The notes beneath the pieces were generated by a model, which was not told where the DNA came from, made no database searches, and was given only the letters and a program-made list of their open reading frames with translations. A stretch of DNA of 64,000 nucleotides from Duodenibacillus massiliensis (GTDB lineage Bacteria > Pseudomonadota > Gammaproteobacteria > Burkholderiales > Burkholderiaceae_F): assembly GCF_900128485.1 (NCBI RefSeq), contig NZ_LT635861.1, positions 36,723-100,722 on the forward strand. The letters are read 5' to 3'. This document shows positions 27,101-34,972 of this stretch, one piece after another (the stretch's first letter is position 1; each line of letters begins with the position of its first letter). A program made the translations under genes and the position numbers.

Positions 27101-28531
27101 ACCATCACCGATTCTGCGACAAACAATCCCAGCTTCTCCGTGGATCTTCTGAACCTCAACAGCAAGGTTCTCACGATTGCTGAAACCGGTGCAACTCTCA
27201 ATCTCGGCACGGCTTTTGCTGAGAATACTGCAGTTAAGCTCGGCAATGCCTTCTACAACGACGGCTATGTTGCAGCTGACGGCACGTTCGCTGTCGTGAC
27301 GGATGAAGAAGCTGTTCTCGAAGTTGAAACTTCTGGTCTGCACACCGCTGGTGCTGTTGTCCAGGCTGTTCGTTCCTACGAAAAGCCGACCAACGGAATC
27401 GCTGCCATCGTGTACAACAATTGGGAAGCCTGGAATCAGGAATACAAGAAGTCTTTCTTTGAACAGGCTAAGGCGGCTGGTTTGCTTAACGATCATGTGA
27501 CACTTGAAGAGTTCAACCCCGAGACATCCGTTGCTGCCGGTAAGCAGGCTGCATTCCTGCAGCTCGGTGAGCAGATCGGTAATGCTCAGTGGACGGCGAT
27601 CACCAACGCTGAACATGCTGCCACCAATATGGCAGTTCTCGGCGGCGCCTTCACGACGACCCTTGACGTGAACGACCAGGTGACGGCAGTTCTCAACCGC
27701 CGTATGAGCCTCGCAAACCTCAACGTTTCCCGTAACGAAGCCGGTGTGACCCCCTGGGTTGACGTCTTCGGCACGATGAACGAAGGTAAGCGCCTCTTCG
27801 GTAACGGCATGGGCTACGAAGCCGACATCTACGGTGCGGTCCTCGGCTTTGACTACACCGCCACCTGCGGCAGCGTTCTCGGCCTTGCGATCAACGTCGG
27901 TACGTCCGATGGTAACTCCACCGGCAACGGCCAGAAGGTTGACAACGACCAGGACTTCTACGGTGTGTCTGCCTACGCTTCCCGTCAGTTCGGCAGCTTC
28001 AACACGAAGCTTGACTTGGGTTACCTCGTCACGAAGAACGATCTGAAGACCGCTTCCTCCTACTTCGGCGCTACGAGCGAGAAGCTGGATGCCAAGGTCT
28101 TCACGGTTGGTCTCGGTGCTGAGTTCCTGGCGTCCGCCGGTGCCGTCAACGTTGTGCCGCACGCCGGCATCCGTCTGACGACGATCGACATGGACGAAAG
28201 CAACTACGGTGCTGACTACGACAAGATGACGGTTTATCAGCTGCCGTTGGGCGTCACGTTCTCCGGTTCGTTTGACGCGGCCGGCTGGCAGGTTGCTCCG
28301 CAGTTTGACCTCTCTGTTGTTCCGACCTTCGGTGACAAGGACGCTGTCGCGACCTACGCCGGCAATGTCAAGGACACGACCCGTGTTGTTGACACCAACC
28401 CGGTTCAGGCCACGCTCGGCGTGTCTGCTCAGAACGGTGCGTGGACCTTCGGTCTTAACTACGGTCTCACGGCCGGCGGCGACGACCGCATGAACAACTC
28501 GCTCAACGCGAACGTCCGCTACACGTTCTAA
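24101..28531 (+). CDS. Autotransporter 2 with Pmp-like repeats
   Basis: 1476 residues. The first 36 residues are identical to autotransporter 1 (extended signal peptide). Residues about 170-360 carry repeats of the chlamydial polymorphic membrane protein kind: F-x-x-N-type motifs (TFSGNSA, VFDGNTA, SFTNNVV, EFAGNKA, VFTNNEA) each followed by GGA-type motifs (GGALRV, GGAIKT, GGAVFV, GGAFYI, GGALRV). The central passenger is Thr/Val/Asn-rich and repetitive; the C-terminal barrel begins near VTPWVDVFGTMNEG and ends in VRYTF. It should be exposed on the cell surface; adhesion is likely but not shown. Confidence 0.9.
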   Translation: MNKSFKVVFSKARSALMVVNEATSSIQAKGTKTVIAVAAAMVAGGAMAAIPTGAVEITDSQAMTTPAGKTAADHASLVVRPSVEQTFYYSELSYGNSAKVDGVTLSYMAQGKNEGGQQLPNQLRIIGGTVSGFDVSLKESTGTGNFNTGLGGSVFEATAIPGSNTAAAGGLNVLVDGVTFADNHATARGGVGFISGVADFKIQNSIHTGNKVDADGGVYQIGNHSTGTITGSTFSGNSAEKSGGALRVSNSTVTIDKSVFDGNTAKVAGGAIKTDNTSALMITNSSFTNNVVGEGKTGHGGAVFVSGTSQVNVTSSEFAGNKAGHGGAFYIQGQTATFTDTVFTNNEAYEYGGALRVNTGNVTFNVTKGDVAYTGNKAGTATDSVAGQRYNGKTGGFLYLQSAASASGTATFDVADGATLTIGKDATADSIASYSKTNAVSTITKTGAGDLVVNGDMSAFVGNLTVSSGSMTIAGGIGEYDLAVQEAVNNLAKDSQAPSVTSAGTSVTVDAPAALTVGNLTVNNRLTVEANGDFTAGNITVGKTTYKDLKVGASEKAYADGLTTSGAATVTVADKKTAKVGDITVDAGTFTKSGSGSLTAGNATVNANGLAVSEGTLTVKNFTTGASGSATVGNTGTLEVTGTITGEKQSLNVSGSLATALNNVVDYANGTASKKTNAVVNITNGSFVVTDEGMQYTKAQWNSIKTAAGSTNLKIANGTLVAADAKTPLTLADVVAVQGYAGAADIVETAASGTYTNAGLTTPTTIGKLTVNAKDANTKLTSVTLNGTEQNKFTLRGNAKGEVFAVPTDVTVIDISYVRFGEKAADHGVVTNALKVKKDAGVDAGSFDFKGDVELNGAFSVAKNATARFLGDVKDGTTTSRAVLTMGINNEGTTVVGTVPAADATDKTLQVNASTQTLNGGLTVFGAEHEAAALQYKAAAADNNVIYVGEQTTLNKSQQFGALDTTATAPENVVAIDLDSVAANGYTAKSGAILKAATDVTITDSATNNPSFSVDLLNLNSKVLTIAETGATLNLGTAFAENTAVKLGNAFYNDGYVAADGTFAVVTDEEAVLEVETSGLHTAGAVVQAVRSYEKPTNGIAAIVYNNWEAWNQEYKKSFFEQAKAAGLLNDHVTLEEFNPETSVAAGKQAAFLQLGEQIGNAQWTAITNAEHAATNMAVLGGAFTTTLDVNDQVTAVLNRRMSLANLNVSRNEAGVTPWVDVFGTMNEGKRLFGNGMGYEADIYGAVLGFDYTATCGSVLGLAINVGTSDGNSTGNGQKVDNDQDFYGVSAYASRQFGSFNTKLDLGYLVTKNDLKTASSYFGATSEKLDAKVFTVGLGAEFLASAGAVNVVPHAGIRLTTIDMDESNYGADYDKMTVYQLPLGVTFSGSFDAAGWQVAPQFDLSVVPTFGDKDAVATYAGNVKDTTRVVDTNPVQATLGVSAQNGAWTFGLNYGLTAGGDDRMNNSLNANVRYTF

Positions 28532-28553
28532 CCGCAAGGTTTGAACGGCAGGA

Positions 28554-28593
28554 CTTCCGGCCGTCTTCTGCGGGAAACAGAGTCGGCCGGAAG
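28554..28593 (+). other. Strong hairpin after autotransporter 2
   Basis: CTTCCGGCCG (28554-28563) pairs with CGGCCGGAAG (28584-28593). Same arms and position as the hairpin at 22762, with a diverged loop. Confidence 0.6.
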
Positions 28594-28727
28594 AGCACCG
28601 AAGGGGAGAGGGGAAAAAGGAATAACCATTCCGGTGAGATCCTCAATTCCCTTTTCCAGCTGGTGCGATAAGCAGTACGAAGTGGTTTCCTTAACGGAAA
28701 TCCCAGGTTTTGCTTGAGCCGGTTGAT

Positions 28728-28752
28728 CCGGACTCCGAGACTTAGAGTCCGG
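28728..28752 (+). other. Covarying hairpin downstream of autotransporter 2
   Basis: CCGGACTC - CGAGACTTA - GAGTCCGG. It is the partner of the hairpin at 22935; the loop is identical and one pair is swapped. Confidence 0.65.
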
Positions 28753-28783
28753 GCATCAAAACTCCATGTCAGGCAAATTTCAA

Positions 28784-28815
28784 ACCCCGTTTCCCGTCGG
28801 AAGCGGGGTCTTTTT
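28784..28815 (+). terminator. Intrinsic terminator between autotransporter 2 and the HTH gene
   Basis: ACCCCGTTTCC and GGAAGCGGGGT arms with a four-base loop, followed by C and five T. Confidence 0.85.
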
Positions 28816-28841
28816 CCTTTTGCGTTCGGAAGAAAAAGGCA

Positions 28842-29204
28842 ATGACAACGCAGACAGTTTCTCAATCTGCCCGTCCGGTGAGAATCCGGCCGGACTTTGC
28901 GCCGGACATGAAACGCCGTCACGCGGCGGAATTGTTTGCGCACGGCCTGGGTTACCAGAAAACCGCTGAGATTCTGGGTTTGTCGCCTTATACCGTCCGG
29001 GACTGGGCGAGAGCCTATAAGGCCGGGCGATTCGGCACGGTTCTTGCCGCCAATCAGATGCGCTACAGCGAGGAAGAGCGCGAAAAGGTGCTCGCATTGA
29101 GGGCGCAGGGTCTATCCTGGCGTGCTATTGCTGAGCAGACCGGTGTGAAAATGGCTACCTGCCGCAAGTGGGTGATGGCCGCTCAGAACCCCAAGACCGA
29201 ATAG
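28842..29204 (+). CDS. Small double helix-turn-helix protein, cassette 2
   Basis: 120 residues, paralogue of the protein at 23053. HTH units: LGYQKTAEILGLSPYTVRDW (about 37-56) and GLSWRAIAEQTGVKMATCRK (about 90-109). The recognition segments YTVRDWARA and STCRKWV/ATCRKWV are nearly identical in both paralogues, while the N-terminus differs. AAGG directly before the ATG may serve as ribosome binding site. The gene starts 27 bases after the terminator, so expression would depend on read-through or a promoter within the hairpin region. Transposase origin cannot be excluded. Confidence 0.7.
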   Translation: MTTQTVSQSARPVRIRPDFAPDMKRRHAAELFAHGLGYQKTAEILGLSPYTVRDWARAYKAGRFGTVLAANQMRYSEEEREKVLALRAQGLSWRAIAEQTGVKMATCRKWVMAAQNPKTE

Positions 29205-29271
29205 TCGAGGATGTAAGGTTTTTTGTGTCCAGGCGACAATAGCGCTCCCGTAGGGCGCGAAAGGAATCACC

Positions 29272-29500
29272 GTGGCACACCGTACACCCAAAATAAACGA
29301 CACCGTAAAATTTACCGACCAGCAGCAGGCTATTCTGAACGATGCCGTAGAGCAACTGATGGAAGCCGGCGGCTTAACGGCCTTAACGCAGGCTCATTTC
29401 AACGAAGCGATGAAGATCGTAGCCCAACGCTTCATCAACGCCGCCCTGCAAGGGGAACTGAAGCACCATTTGACACAGGAAGACGAAAATCTCAATCGGC
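29272..29500 (+). pseudogene. IS256-family transposase, N-terminal remnant
   Basis: The first about 75 residues (LMEAGGLTALTQAHFNEAMK, ALQGELKHHL) match the N-terminal domain of IS256/mutator transposases. After about ENLNRPRW the family resemblance stops and the DDE catalytic core is absent. The preceding TTTTTTGTGTCCAGGCGA could be part of the element's end. Confidence 0.7.
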
Positions 29501-29770
29501 CGCGCTGGACACCGCAACGTGCACCGTCGGGGCGGTTGCTCCTGCTGTCTGCTTTTCAACAACGCGGGAGAGCAGTTGCTTGGCCTCTTCTGACAGAAAC
29601 GCCGAAGCTCTCGCTTCAAAGGTCGTAAGAAGCGGGAGAAGGGCCGCTTGCGCCCTCGCGGCCGGCTCTTCAAAACCGTCCTGTGCTCCTTTTTTGACGA
29701 GATGCGCAAGTTCAATCAGTTCCTTGTCAAACCGGCGGCAGTCCTCAACGGCTGCAAAAAACCGGTGCAT
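29492..29770 (-). CDS. Short hypothetical protein, possibly truncated
   Basis: About 92 residues, strongly helical and Ala/Glu-rich (AHLVKKGAQDGFEEPAARAQ). Not recognised. It starts inside the terminator hairpin of the lppC-like gene and ends where the IS256 remnant begins, so it may be the leftover 5' part of a gene cut by that insertion, or a chance frame. Confidence 0.3.
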   Translation of the reverse strand: MHRFFAAVEDCRRFDKELIELAHLVKKGAQDGFEEPAARAQAALLPLLTTFEARASAFLSEEAKQLLSRVVEKQTAGATAPTVHVAVSSAAD

Positions 29771-29790
29771 GGTTAAAGCACGCACCGGTT
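29756..29790 (-). terminator. Intrinsic terminator of the LppC-like gene
   Basis: On the minus strand AACCGGTGC and GCACCGGTT arms are followed by T. It begins 43 bases after the stop of the gene. Confidence 0.75.
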
Positions 29791-29832
29791 CATGACGGGT
29801 GAAAGAAGCCCGGAAAGGGCTTCAAGGCCCGG

Positions 29833-31686
29833 TTATTCCGGAAGTGCCTGGGTTGTGAGATCAAGCGCTTCAGCGGGCGTTTCACTTTCGGGGGCGGTTC
29901 CGTTCGTCACGTCCCCCGTTTCAGGAACGAGAGCCGGTGCGTCACCGGGTTTTCTCACCGGTGCGGACTCGGCCTGGCGCTTTAACCTTGAGCCGTGGGT
30001 GACGACCTGGAAGGCGATGAGTTCGTCGGCAGGCATCACGTTAATGGCGCCCCCCGTGATCATCGCGGTCTGTCCCCGGCGGTGCACAACCGGGGAATGC
30101 TCGAGGTCATAGGTGAGCGTCCCCGTGAGCCCGTCAATCGTTTCGCGGATGCTGCCCTTGGCCATCGTAAGAGCGACAGTCAGGGCATCGGACCCCAAGG
30201 CAAAGAGCCGGCGCTCGAGCATCGTTTTGGGCGCCACGGTCTTATATTTTTCTTCAAAGGCCGCGGGGTCAAAGGTAAGGACAAAGGGACTGTCCACAAG
30301 TCCCACCTGACGGAGGTCATAGGTGAGGGCCTTGGCGTCTGCGTCATGCGCGGCGTCGCCGGGGTTCACCGCGGACGTCGCCCAAAGGCGCGAGCGCATC
30401 GGAAGGCGCGAGCGCACCAAAGAGGCCGTAGGCGACTCAAGCGCTAAGAAAATTGCGTGGTACGGGGGTTCAGCCAAGGCGGCGCGCGCACGCAACGCGG
30501 CTTCTTCGCGCCTGAGCCTGATCTGCTGCTGGCGCCACCCCTGGGGGTCGGCTTCCTGGTCAATCAATTCCTCTTCGGGCATTGTCTCATCGCGTTCAAC
30601 CACGAGCTGGAAGAACTGGTTGACTCTCCGGTAGGCATCAAGGTCCACGGTGAGACGGTCCGGCGCAAAGCCCGCAAGCGTCAAAGACTTTTCAAAAGCC
30701 TGCGAGATGCGCTTTTCCAGGGGGCTGTTGCCGTCAATAAGTAGCACTTTGGGGCGCTTACCCGATTCTGTCAGGCGCGGCAGGGCCTTTAAGCCCAGTT
30801 CGGTGACATACAGGGCATCTTCTTCCATCGAGAGCCCCAGCATTAAAAACTGGTGCGGAAAGACCTTGGGCTCGTAGCGCACCGACGGGGGCGGGAGGTC
30901 TTCGGCGGCGGTAAAGCCGGGGACCGAGATCTTCGCGGCAATGCTGCCGGTACCAAGGAGATCGACTTCCTGAGAGGGTTCTTCGGCCGCAGTGCTTCCC
31001 ACCACTTCTGTGGTGTCGGCGACATTGAGTTCCCGCTGCGCTTCGTCGGCTAAAAGCGCTGCTTCACGCGCAAGCTGCTGCTCCTTAAGTTCTTCCGGCG
31101 TCAAGGGCACTTCCTTATCGATTTCGATCTGGTTCAGTGTCACGATCGGAAGCGGCAGGTAATTGAGTTTGGCCAAAGTTTCCACCGCCGTGCGGTCAAT
31201 GGGGCCGATCGCGGCAACCGCGCCGGCTTCAGCCGCCTTTTGCGCCTGCTTTACGATGTTTCCTGAGGCGTCCGGGTGCACCAGAAGAATTTCAGCCGGT
31301 TTTTCCGCCGCATAATTCGATGCGACAATACCGTTTAAGGCGGACTGTGTGACGCCCGAGAAGACCGAGTCTTTCGAGGGCAGCAGCACCGCGATTTTGA
31401 CGGGGGGCTCGGCGGGGGCGGTATTTGCATCCGTGTTCGGTGCGTCACCGGCTGTGGCGCCTTCGGACACCGGGGGCGTTGCGGCGGTTGCGTGAGCGGC
31501 GGGGGCAACCTCAGACGTCACGGGCGCCTGCGGTGCGGAGGGCAGCGCAGGGGCGGTCTCTGAGGCAGCGGTCGCCACCTGAGGCGTCATTGCAGGTGCG
31601 GCAGCCGGGACCGGCGTCTGAGCCGAGGCCGTGAGCGCCGTCAGAGCGGCACAAAAACCAACAAAAAAGGAATGTTTCAGCGTCAT
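29833..31686 (-). CDS. LppC/LpoA-like penicillin-binding protein activator
   Basis: 617 residues. A signal peptide (about 1-22, ending SAQ) has no lipobox cysteine; it is followed by an Ala/Pro/Thr-rich linker of about 70 residues and a periplasmic-binding-like domain from VKIAVLLPSKDSVFSGVTQS. LpoA of E. coli has this domain and activates the peptidoglycan synthase PBP1A from the outer membrane. Divergent pairing with rsmI is the same as for lpoA and rsmI in E. coli and supports the assignment. The acidic insertion around residues 180-250 and the long C-terminal tail are unusual. The missing lipobox suggests a soluble form or a start error. Confidence 0.7.
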   Translation of the reverse strand: MTLKHSFFVGFCAALTALTASAQTPVPAAAPAMTPQVATAASETAPALPSAPQAPVTSEVAPAAHATAATPPVSEGATAGDAPNTDANTAPAEPPVKIAVLLPSKDSVFSGVTQSALNGIVASNYAAEKPAEILLVHPDASGNIVKQAQKAAEAGAVAAIGPIDRTAVETLAKLNYLPLPIVTLNQIEIDKEVPLTPEELKEQQLAREAALLADEAQRELNVADTTEVVGSTAAEEPSQEVDLLGTGSIAAKISVPGFTAAEDLPPPSVRYEPKVFPHQFLMLGLSMEEDALYVTELGLKALPRLTESGKRPKVLLIDGNSPLEKRISQAFEKSLTLAGFAPDRLTVDLDAYRRVNQFFQLVVERDETMPEEELIDQEADPQGWRQQQIRLRREEAALRARAALAEPPYHAIFLALESPTASLVRSRLPMRSRLWATSAVNPGDAAHDADAKALTYDLRQVGLVDSPFVLTFDPAAFEEKYKTVAPKTMLERRLFALGSDALTVALTMAKGSIRETIDGLTGTLTYDLEHSPVVHRRGQTAMITGGAINVMPADELIAFQVVTHGSRLKRQAESAPVRKPGDAPALVPETGDVTNGTAPESETPAEALDLTTQALPE

Positions 31687-32644
31687 GACGTCTGAAAATT
31701 TGGAAAACGTTAATTCAGCGGGACCGGAAGGGATTGCGTCCGTGCCGGAACTTTTTTCCGGTACGGCACTGGTGCGCGCCTCCGGGGTGGATGAACAGCT
31801 TTTCCCGAAAGCAACGCTTTACATTGTAGGGCTTCCGATCGGTAATGCCGCAGATATTACCGTACGCGCCTTATGGATTCTTAGCGTCGCGGACGCCGTT
31901 GCCTGCGAGGATACCCGGGAAACACGTAAGCTTCTGGAGCGCTACGGGATCCGCGCACGAACAATCAGCGTGCACGAGCACAATGAAGCGAAGGCGAGCG
32001 AAACCCTTATCCGGGAGTTGGAGAAGGGCGCCCGGATTGCCCTGGTGACGGATGCCGGCACCCCGGCGGTGAGTGACCCCGGCGCCAAGGCCGTGGCGGC
32101 TGTGCGGGAAGCGGGTTTCCGCGTCATTCCGGTGCCGGGGTGCTCGGCCGTCATTACCGCACTGAGTGCGGCGGGGCTTAACGCCTACCGATTTACCTTT
32201 GCCGGCTTTGTGGCGCCGCAGGCCAAACAGCGCCATGCAGACCTTGCGGTGCTGTGCGGCCGGGGTGAAGCGTTTGTCCTTTACGAGGCGCCGCACCGGG
32301 TGAAGGAGTTGCTCACTGACCTCGCCACTCTTTTAGAGCCTGAGCGCACCGTTGTGGTGGGGCGTGAGGTTACCAAGCGCTTTGAAACGTTTGAGCGGGT
32401 GAAGGCTTCGGAGATCCCCGCGTGGCTTACGACGCACGAAGCGCGCGGCGAATACGTGATCTGCGTGGATGAGGCGGAAAGGCGTGATGCGGTCCTCACG
32501 GATGATGTGATGAAGTGGGCGAGAGCGGCGGCCGCAGAACTGCCTTTGAGCCGCGCTGCAGCGCTTGCGGCCAAGGTTTCGGGGGTGAAGCGCGATCTCA
32601 TCTATAAGGCGCTTTTGGCGGAGAGCGGGAAGGCGGAGGACTAA
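31685..32644 (+). CDS. rsmI: 16S rRNA (cytidine 1402-2'-O)-methyltransferase RsmI
   Basis: Tetrapyrrole-methylase-fold enzyme that 2'-O-methylates C1402 in the ribosomal P site using SAM. LYIVGLPIGNAADITVRALW and CEDTRETRKLLERYGI are the family signatures, with TDAGTPAVSDPG as a further conserved block. 319 residues from the ATG at 31685, including an N-terminal extension of about 40 residues before the core; the in-frame start at 31631 lies inside the divergent gene. AAAGGAA precedes the chosen ATG. The stop codon TAA is created by the inserted element (CTAAAC), so the native C-terminus may have been different. Confidence 0.92.
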   Translation: MTSENLENVNSAGPEGIASVPELFSGTALVRASGVDEQLFPKATLYIVGLPIGNAADITVRALWILSVADAVACEDTRETRKLLERYGIRARTISVHEHNEAKASETLIRELEKGARIALVTDAGTPAVSDPGAKAVAAVREAGFRVIPVPGCSAVITALSAAGLNAYRFTFAGFVAPQAKQRHADLAVLCGRGEAFVLYEAPHRVKELLTDLATLLEPERTVVVGREVTKRFETFERVKASEIPAWLTTHEARGEYVICVDEAERRDAVLTDDVMKWARAAAAELPLSRAAALAAKVSGVKRDLIYKALLAESGKAED

Positions 32645-33146
32645 ACAACCCGCGCTTGAAATCGCGGGGTTTCCTGACACGGTGCAGGCTTTGCCGTAAC
32701 AGGCAAGGTGTTTGAGGCCTTGTCTGCCCGGGCGTCCCCTGCACCACAGGAACATTTAAAACGCAACCGCTCTACGGGTACGGGCTTCATCAGCTCGATC
32801 CGTCGGTTCCGGCGAAGGACTGCTTCGTCTTGCCGATTCGCTGGTTTGTACTGCACTATCGATCCGGCGTTCCCTGAGACTTGTTTGAGCCTCGCAAGCG
32901 CTGATTGCTCAGCCTTCAGATCGTAGCTGTCAGTGGCGGGATCCGCGAAATACAGGTTCATGGCGGCCGCAAGGTCGCGGTCCATGTACCAGTCCGTGTC
33001 TCCCAACTGATGATTTCATGGCGGCTGAATATACCTTAAGCGAAAACTATGTGCATGGTTTGGCTGCGTTTGGGCCAAGATTAAAAAAATTCGAAAGCCC
33101 GCATTCCTCCCGGGGCTCAAGCCCCGGGCTGCCTGCGGGAAATTCT
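32641..33146 (-). mobile_element. IS200/IS605-type tnpB element, internally deleted copy A
   Basis: Minus orientation. The left end (AGAATTTCCCGCAGG with the CCCGGGGC-TTGA-GCCCCGGG hairpin) and the right end (GCGCGGGTT...GTTTAG) match the copies at 40997 and 55358. Between them only the start codon region and the last about 118 codons of tnpB remain: ATGAAATCATCAGTTGGG joins bases from the very start of the gene to the site just before the third RuvC motif. It still carries RuvC-III (DRDLAAAMNLYF) and the right end. The flank beyond the left end (33150-33255) reads LTLDNNPAADCDGIVCLNAL on the plus strand, perhaps a fragment of a host gene, not recognised. Confidence 0.8.
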
Positions 33147-33283
33147 GTGAAGGACAGCCACCGCAAACTCCTTCTGACGCTTGACAACAATCCGGCGGCG
33201 GACTGTGACGGCATTGTCTGCCTGAATGCGCTTGACTGGCTTATGGGCCGGTAACGTCCGGGCAGATTGGCCTTGGTGCGGCC

Positions 33284-33754
33284 TCAGTGGTGGTGTCCGC
33301 AGGCACACTGCCCGGTGCTGTGCGCGGGTTTCTGCGTTTTTGTGAGACAGTCACTGCAAAGGCCCTGAATCACCGTGTCCTGCAGGTCAAGCGCCACACC
33401 GTGCTCGCCGGACAAATGCGCGGAAAGCGCCTCAGCCATCCGGGCAATTTCGCTGCAGTGCAGGTGAAAAAGTTTCCCGCAGCCCTTGCAGCGCACGTGA
33501 AATTCTGCCTGCGCCGGGTTTTCCAGATACTCAAAGACAGCGGGCGACGTTCTGTCCGGAACAAAGCGGCGCACGGTGCCTTCGGAAGCGAGTTTTTCGA
33601 GCGCCCGGTAGATCGTGGTAACCCCGACGGGGCTTCCCTTTTTCGTGAGATCCGCCGCGATGTCAGCCACCGACAGATACTGTCCGGCATGCGCTTTGAG
33701 ACATTCAAGCACCAGCGAGCGCTGGCGCGTGGCATAACCCGGCGTGCGCGGCAT
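33284..33754 (-). CDS. Fur-family metalloregulator, probably Zur-type
   Basis: About 156 residues from the ATG at 33754, chosen because AAGGGGGG precedes it; the frame is open 14 codons further. An N-terminal winged helix (SVADIAADLTKKGSPVGVTT, IYRALEKLA) is followed by a dimerisation domain with EFHVRCKGCGKLFHLHC and a second CSDC pair for structural zinc, and a C-terminal CACGHHH metal-rich tail. Divergent from a ZnuA-like gene with a perfect CGAAAAT-C-ATTTTCG palindrome between them, it likely represses both under metal sufficiency. Zinc is the best guess; iron or manganese cannot be excluded. Confidence 0.85.
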   Translation of the reverse strand: MPRTPGYATRQRSLVLECLKAHAGQYLSVADIAADLTKKGSPVGVTTIYRALEKLASEGTVRRFVPDRTSPAVFEYLENPAQAEFHVRCKGCGKLFHLHCSEIARMAEALSAHLSGEHGVALDLQDTVIQGLCSDCLTKTQKPAHSTGQCACGHHH

Positions 33755-33834
33755 AAAGCCCCCCTTCAATTGAAACTGAAAATCATTGTAAGTCATCGTG
33801 CGGGCGCCGGAAAACGGTCTATGATTTCAGAAAT

Positions 33835-33849
33835 CGAAAATCATTTTCG
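33835..33849. promoter_or_regulatory. Fur/Zur-type operator
   Basis: The perfect 15-base palindrome CGAAAATCATTTTCG lies 21 bases before the start of the binding-protein gene. A related half (GAAAATCATT) occurs near 33778-33787, next to the regulator gene. Confidence 0.65.
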
Positions 33850-33870
33850 TATTTAGGGAGGTACGAAACA

Positions 33871-34761
33871 ATGCAGCGTCGTGTTTTGGCGGCATCAATT
33901 GCGGCCGTGGCGGTGGCGCCCGGCGTTTTTGCGGCACCGGCTTCCGGCGGAAAGTTGCGCGTGGCGGTTTCTTTTAATGCGCTCAAGGAGTTTGTTGAAG
34001 CTGTGGGCGGTGACAAAGTCTCGGTCTCGGGGCTTATTCCGGCCGACACCGAGCCGCACGGCTTTACGCCCACGATTGCCACGATGGGGCGGCTTAAGGC
34101 AAGCGACCTTTTTGTCGTAAACGGCCTCGGGATGGAACCGTGGGCTGAGAAAACGGCCTCGGCTGCGGCACCGGGCCTGAAGGTTGTGACCGCAAGCCGT
34201 GGTTTTACGCCGATTAAGCTCACCGATCCCGGCGAAATCCGCGAGCACGGGGATACGGATCCCCATGTGTGGTTAAGTATATCGGGCGCCGTTTACGAGG
34301 CTGATGCGATCCGTAAGGCGCTTTCAGCGCTGCGGCCCGCGGACGCTCCTTACTTTAATGCGCGGTTTGCCGCCTTTAAAAAGCCTCTTGAGGCCCTTGC
34401 CGCGACTTACGCCGCGCGCTTTAAGAGCGCAAAGCGCCGGGTGTTTGTGACAAGCCATGCGGCCTTTGCCTATCTGTGCCGGGATTTCGGGCTTACGCAG
34501 TTAAGTGTTGAAGACACTTTTGCCGAGGGCGAACCCACGATCCGGAAACTTGCGGACCTTGCCAAACTCTGCCGCAGGGAAGGTGTGAAGACGATTTTTA
34601 CCGAGGAAATGGTGAGTCCCGCCGTGGCGCGGACTTTGGCCAAGGAAGCCGGCGCCAAAGTGAAGGTGATCTACACGATGGAGACGGCTGAAGGCGGCAA
34701 AACCTATGCTGAGCGCATGAAGGCCAATCTTGAGGCAATTGCGCTGGCGTTAAACGAATAG
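33871..34761 (+). CDS. znuA: Zinc/manganese ABC transporter binding protein (ZnuA-like)
   Basis: Cluster A-I substrate-binding protein, 296 residues, periplasmic, with a signal peptide of about 21 residues (to VFA/AP). Candidate metal ligands: H of EPHGFTP, H of DPHVWLS, H of TSHAAFAYL and the acidic residues of FTEEMVSP. The loop before DPHVW is short, without the long His-rich stretch of zinc-specific ZnuA, so zinc and manganese both remain possible. No ATPase or permease gene follows, so it must work with components encoded elsewhere. Control by the adjacent Fur/Zur-type regulator is supported by the operator at 33835. Confidence 0.85.
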   Translation: MQRRVLAASIAAVAVAPGVFAAPASGGKLRVAVSFNALKEFVEAVGGDKVSVSGLIPADTEPHGFTPTIATMGRLKASDLFVVNGLGMEPWAEKTASAAAPGLKVVTASRGFTPIKLTDPGEIREHGDTDPHVWLSISGAVYEADAIRKALSALRPADAPYFNARFAAFKKPLEALAATYAARFKSAKRRVFVTSHAAFAYLCRDFGLTQLSVEDTFAEGEPTIRKLADLAKLCRREGVKTIFTEEMVSPAVARTLAKEAGAKVKVIYTMETAEGGKTYAERMKANLEAIALALNE

Positions 34762-34839
34762 GGCCGCACTTTTTAAAGCTGATGCCGGTCGTTGCGGGGC
34801 TTTTGATGAGACCTATAGAAAAGCGGGTTTTAATAGAAA

Positions 34840-34870
34840 TCGAACTTGTTGCAAAATGGAACAAGTTCGA
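34840..34870. repeat. Perfect inverted repeat, 11-bp arms
   Basis: TCGAACTTGTT, a nine-base loop, then AACAAGTTCGA. The 540-base interval 34762-35303 otherwise holds a terminator-like hairpin and a possible small gene. Confidence 0.5.
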
Positions 34871-34939
34871 TCCGGGCCTGAATGAGTCAGGTCTGAGACG
34901 GCCGTAAGCCGCTTTTACCGCGGGCGTACCCGCAAAAAT

Positions 34940-34972
34940 GCCGCAGCCTTTTTTGGACTGCGGCTTACTTTT
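34940..34972. terminator. Terminator-like hairpin, possibly bidirectional
   Basis: GCCGCAG and CTGCGGC arms around CCTTTTTTGGA. The T-rich tract is better on the minus side (ATTTTTG) than on the plus side (TTACTTTT). Confidence 0.5.
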
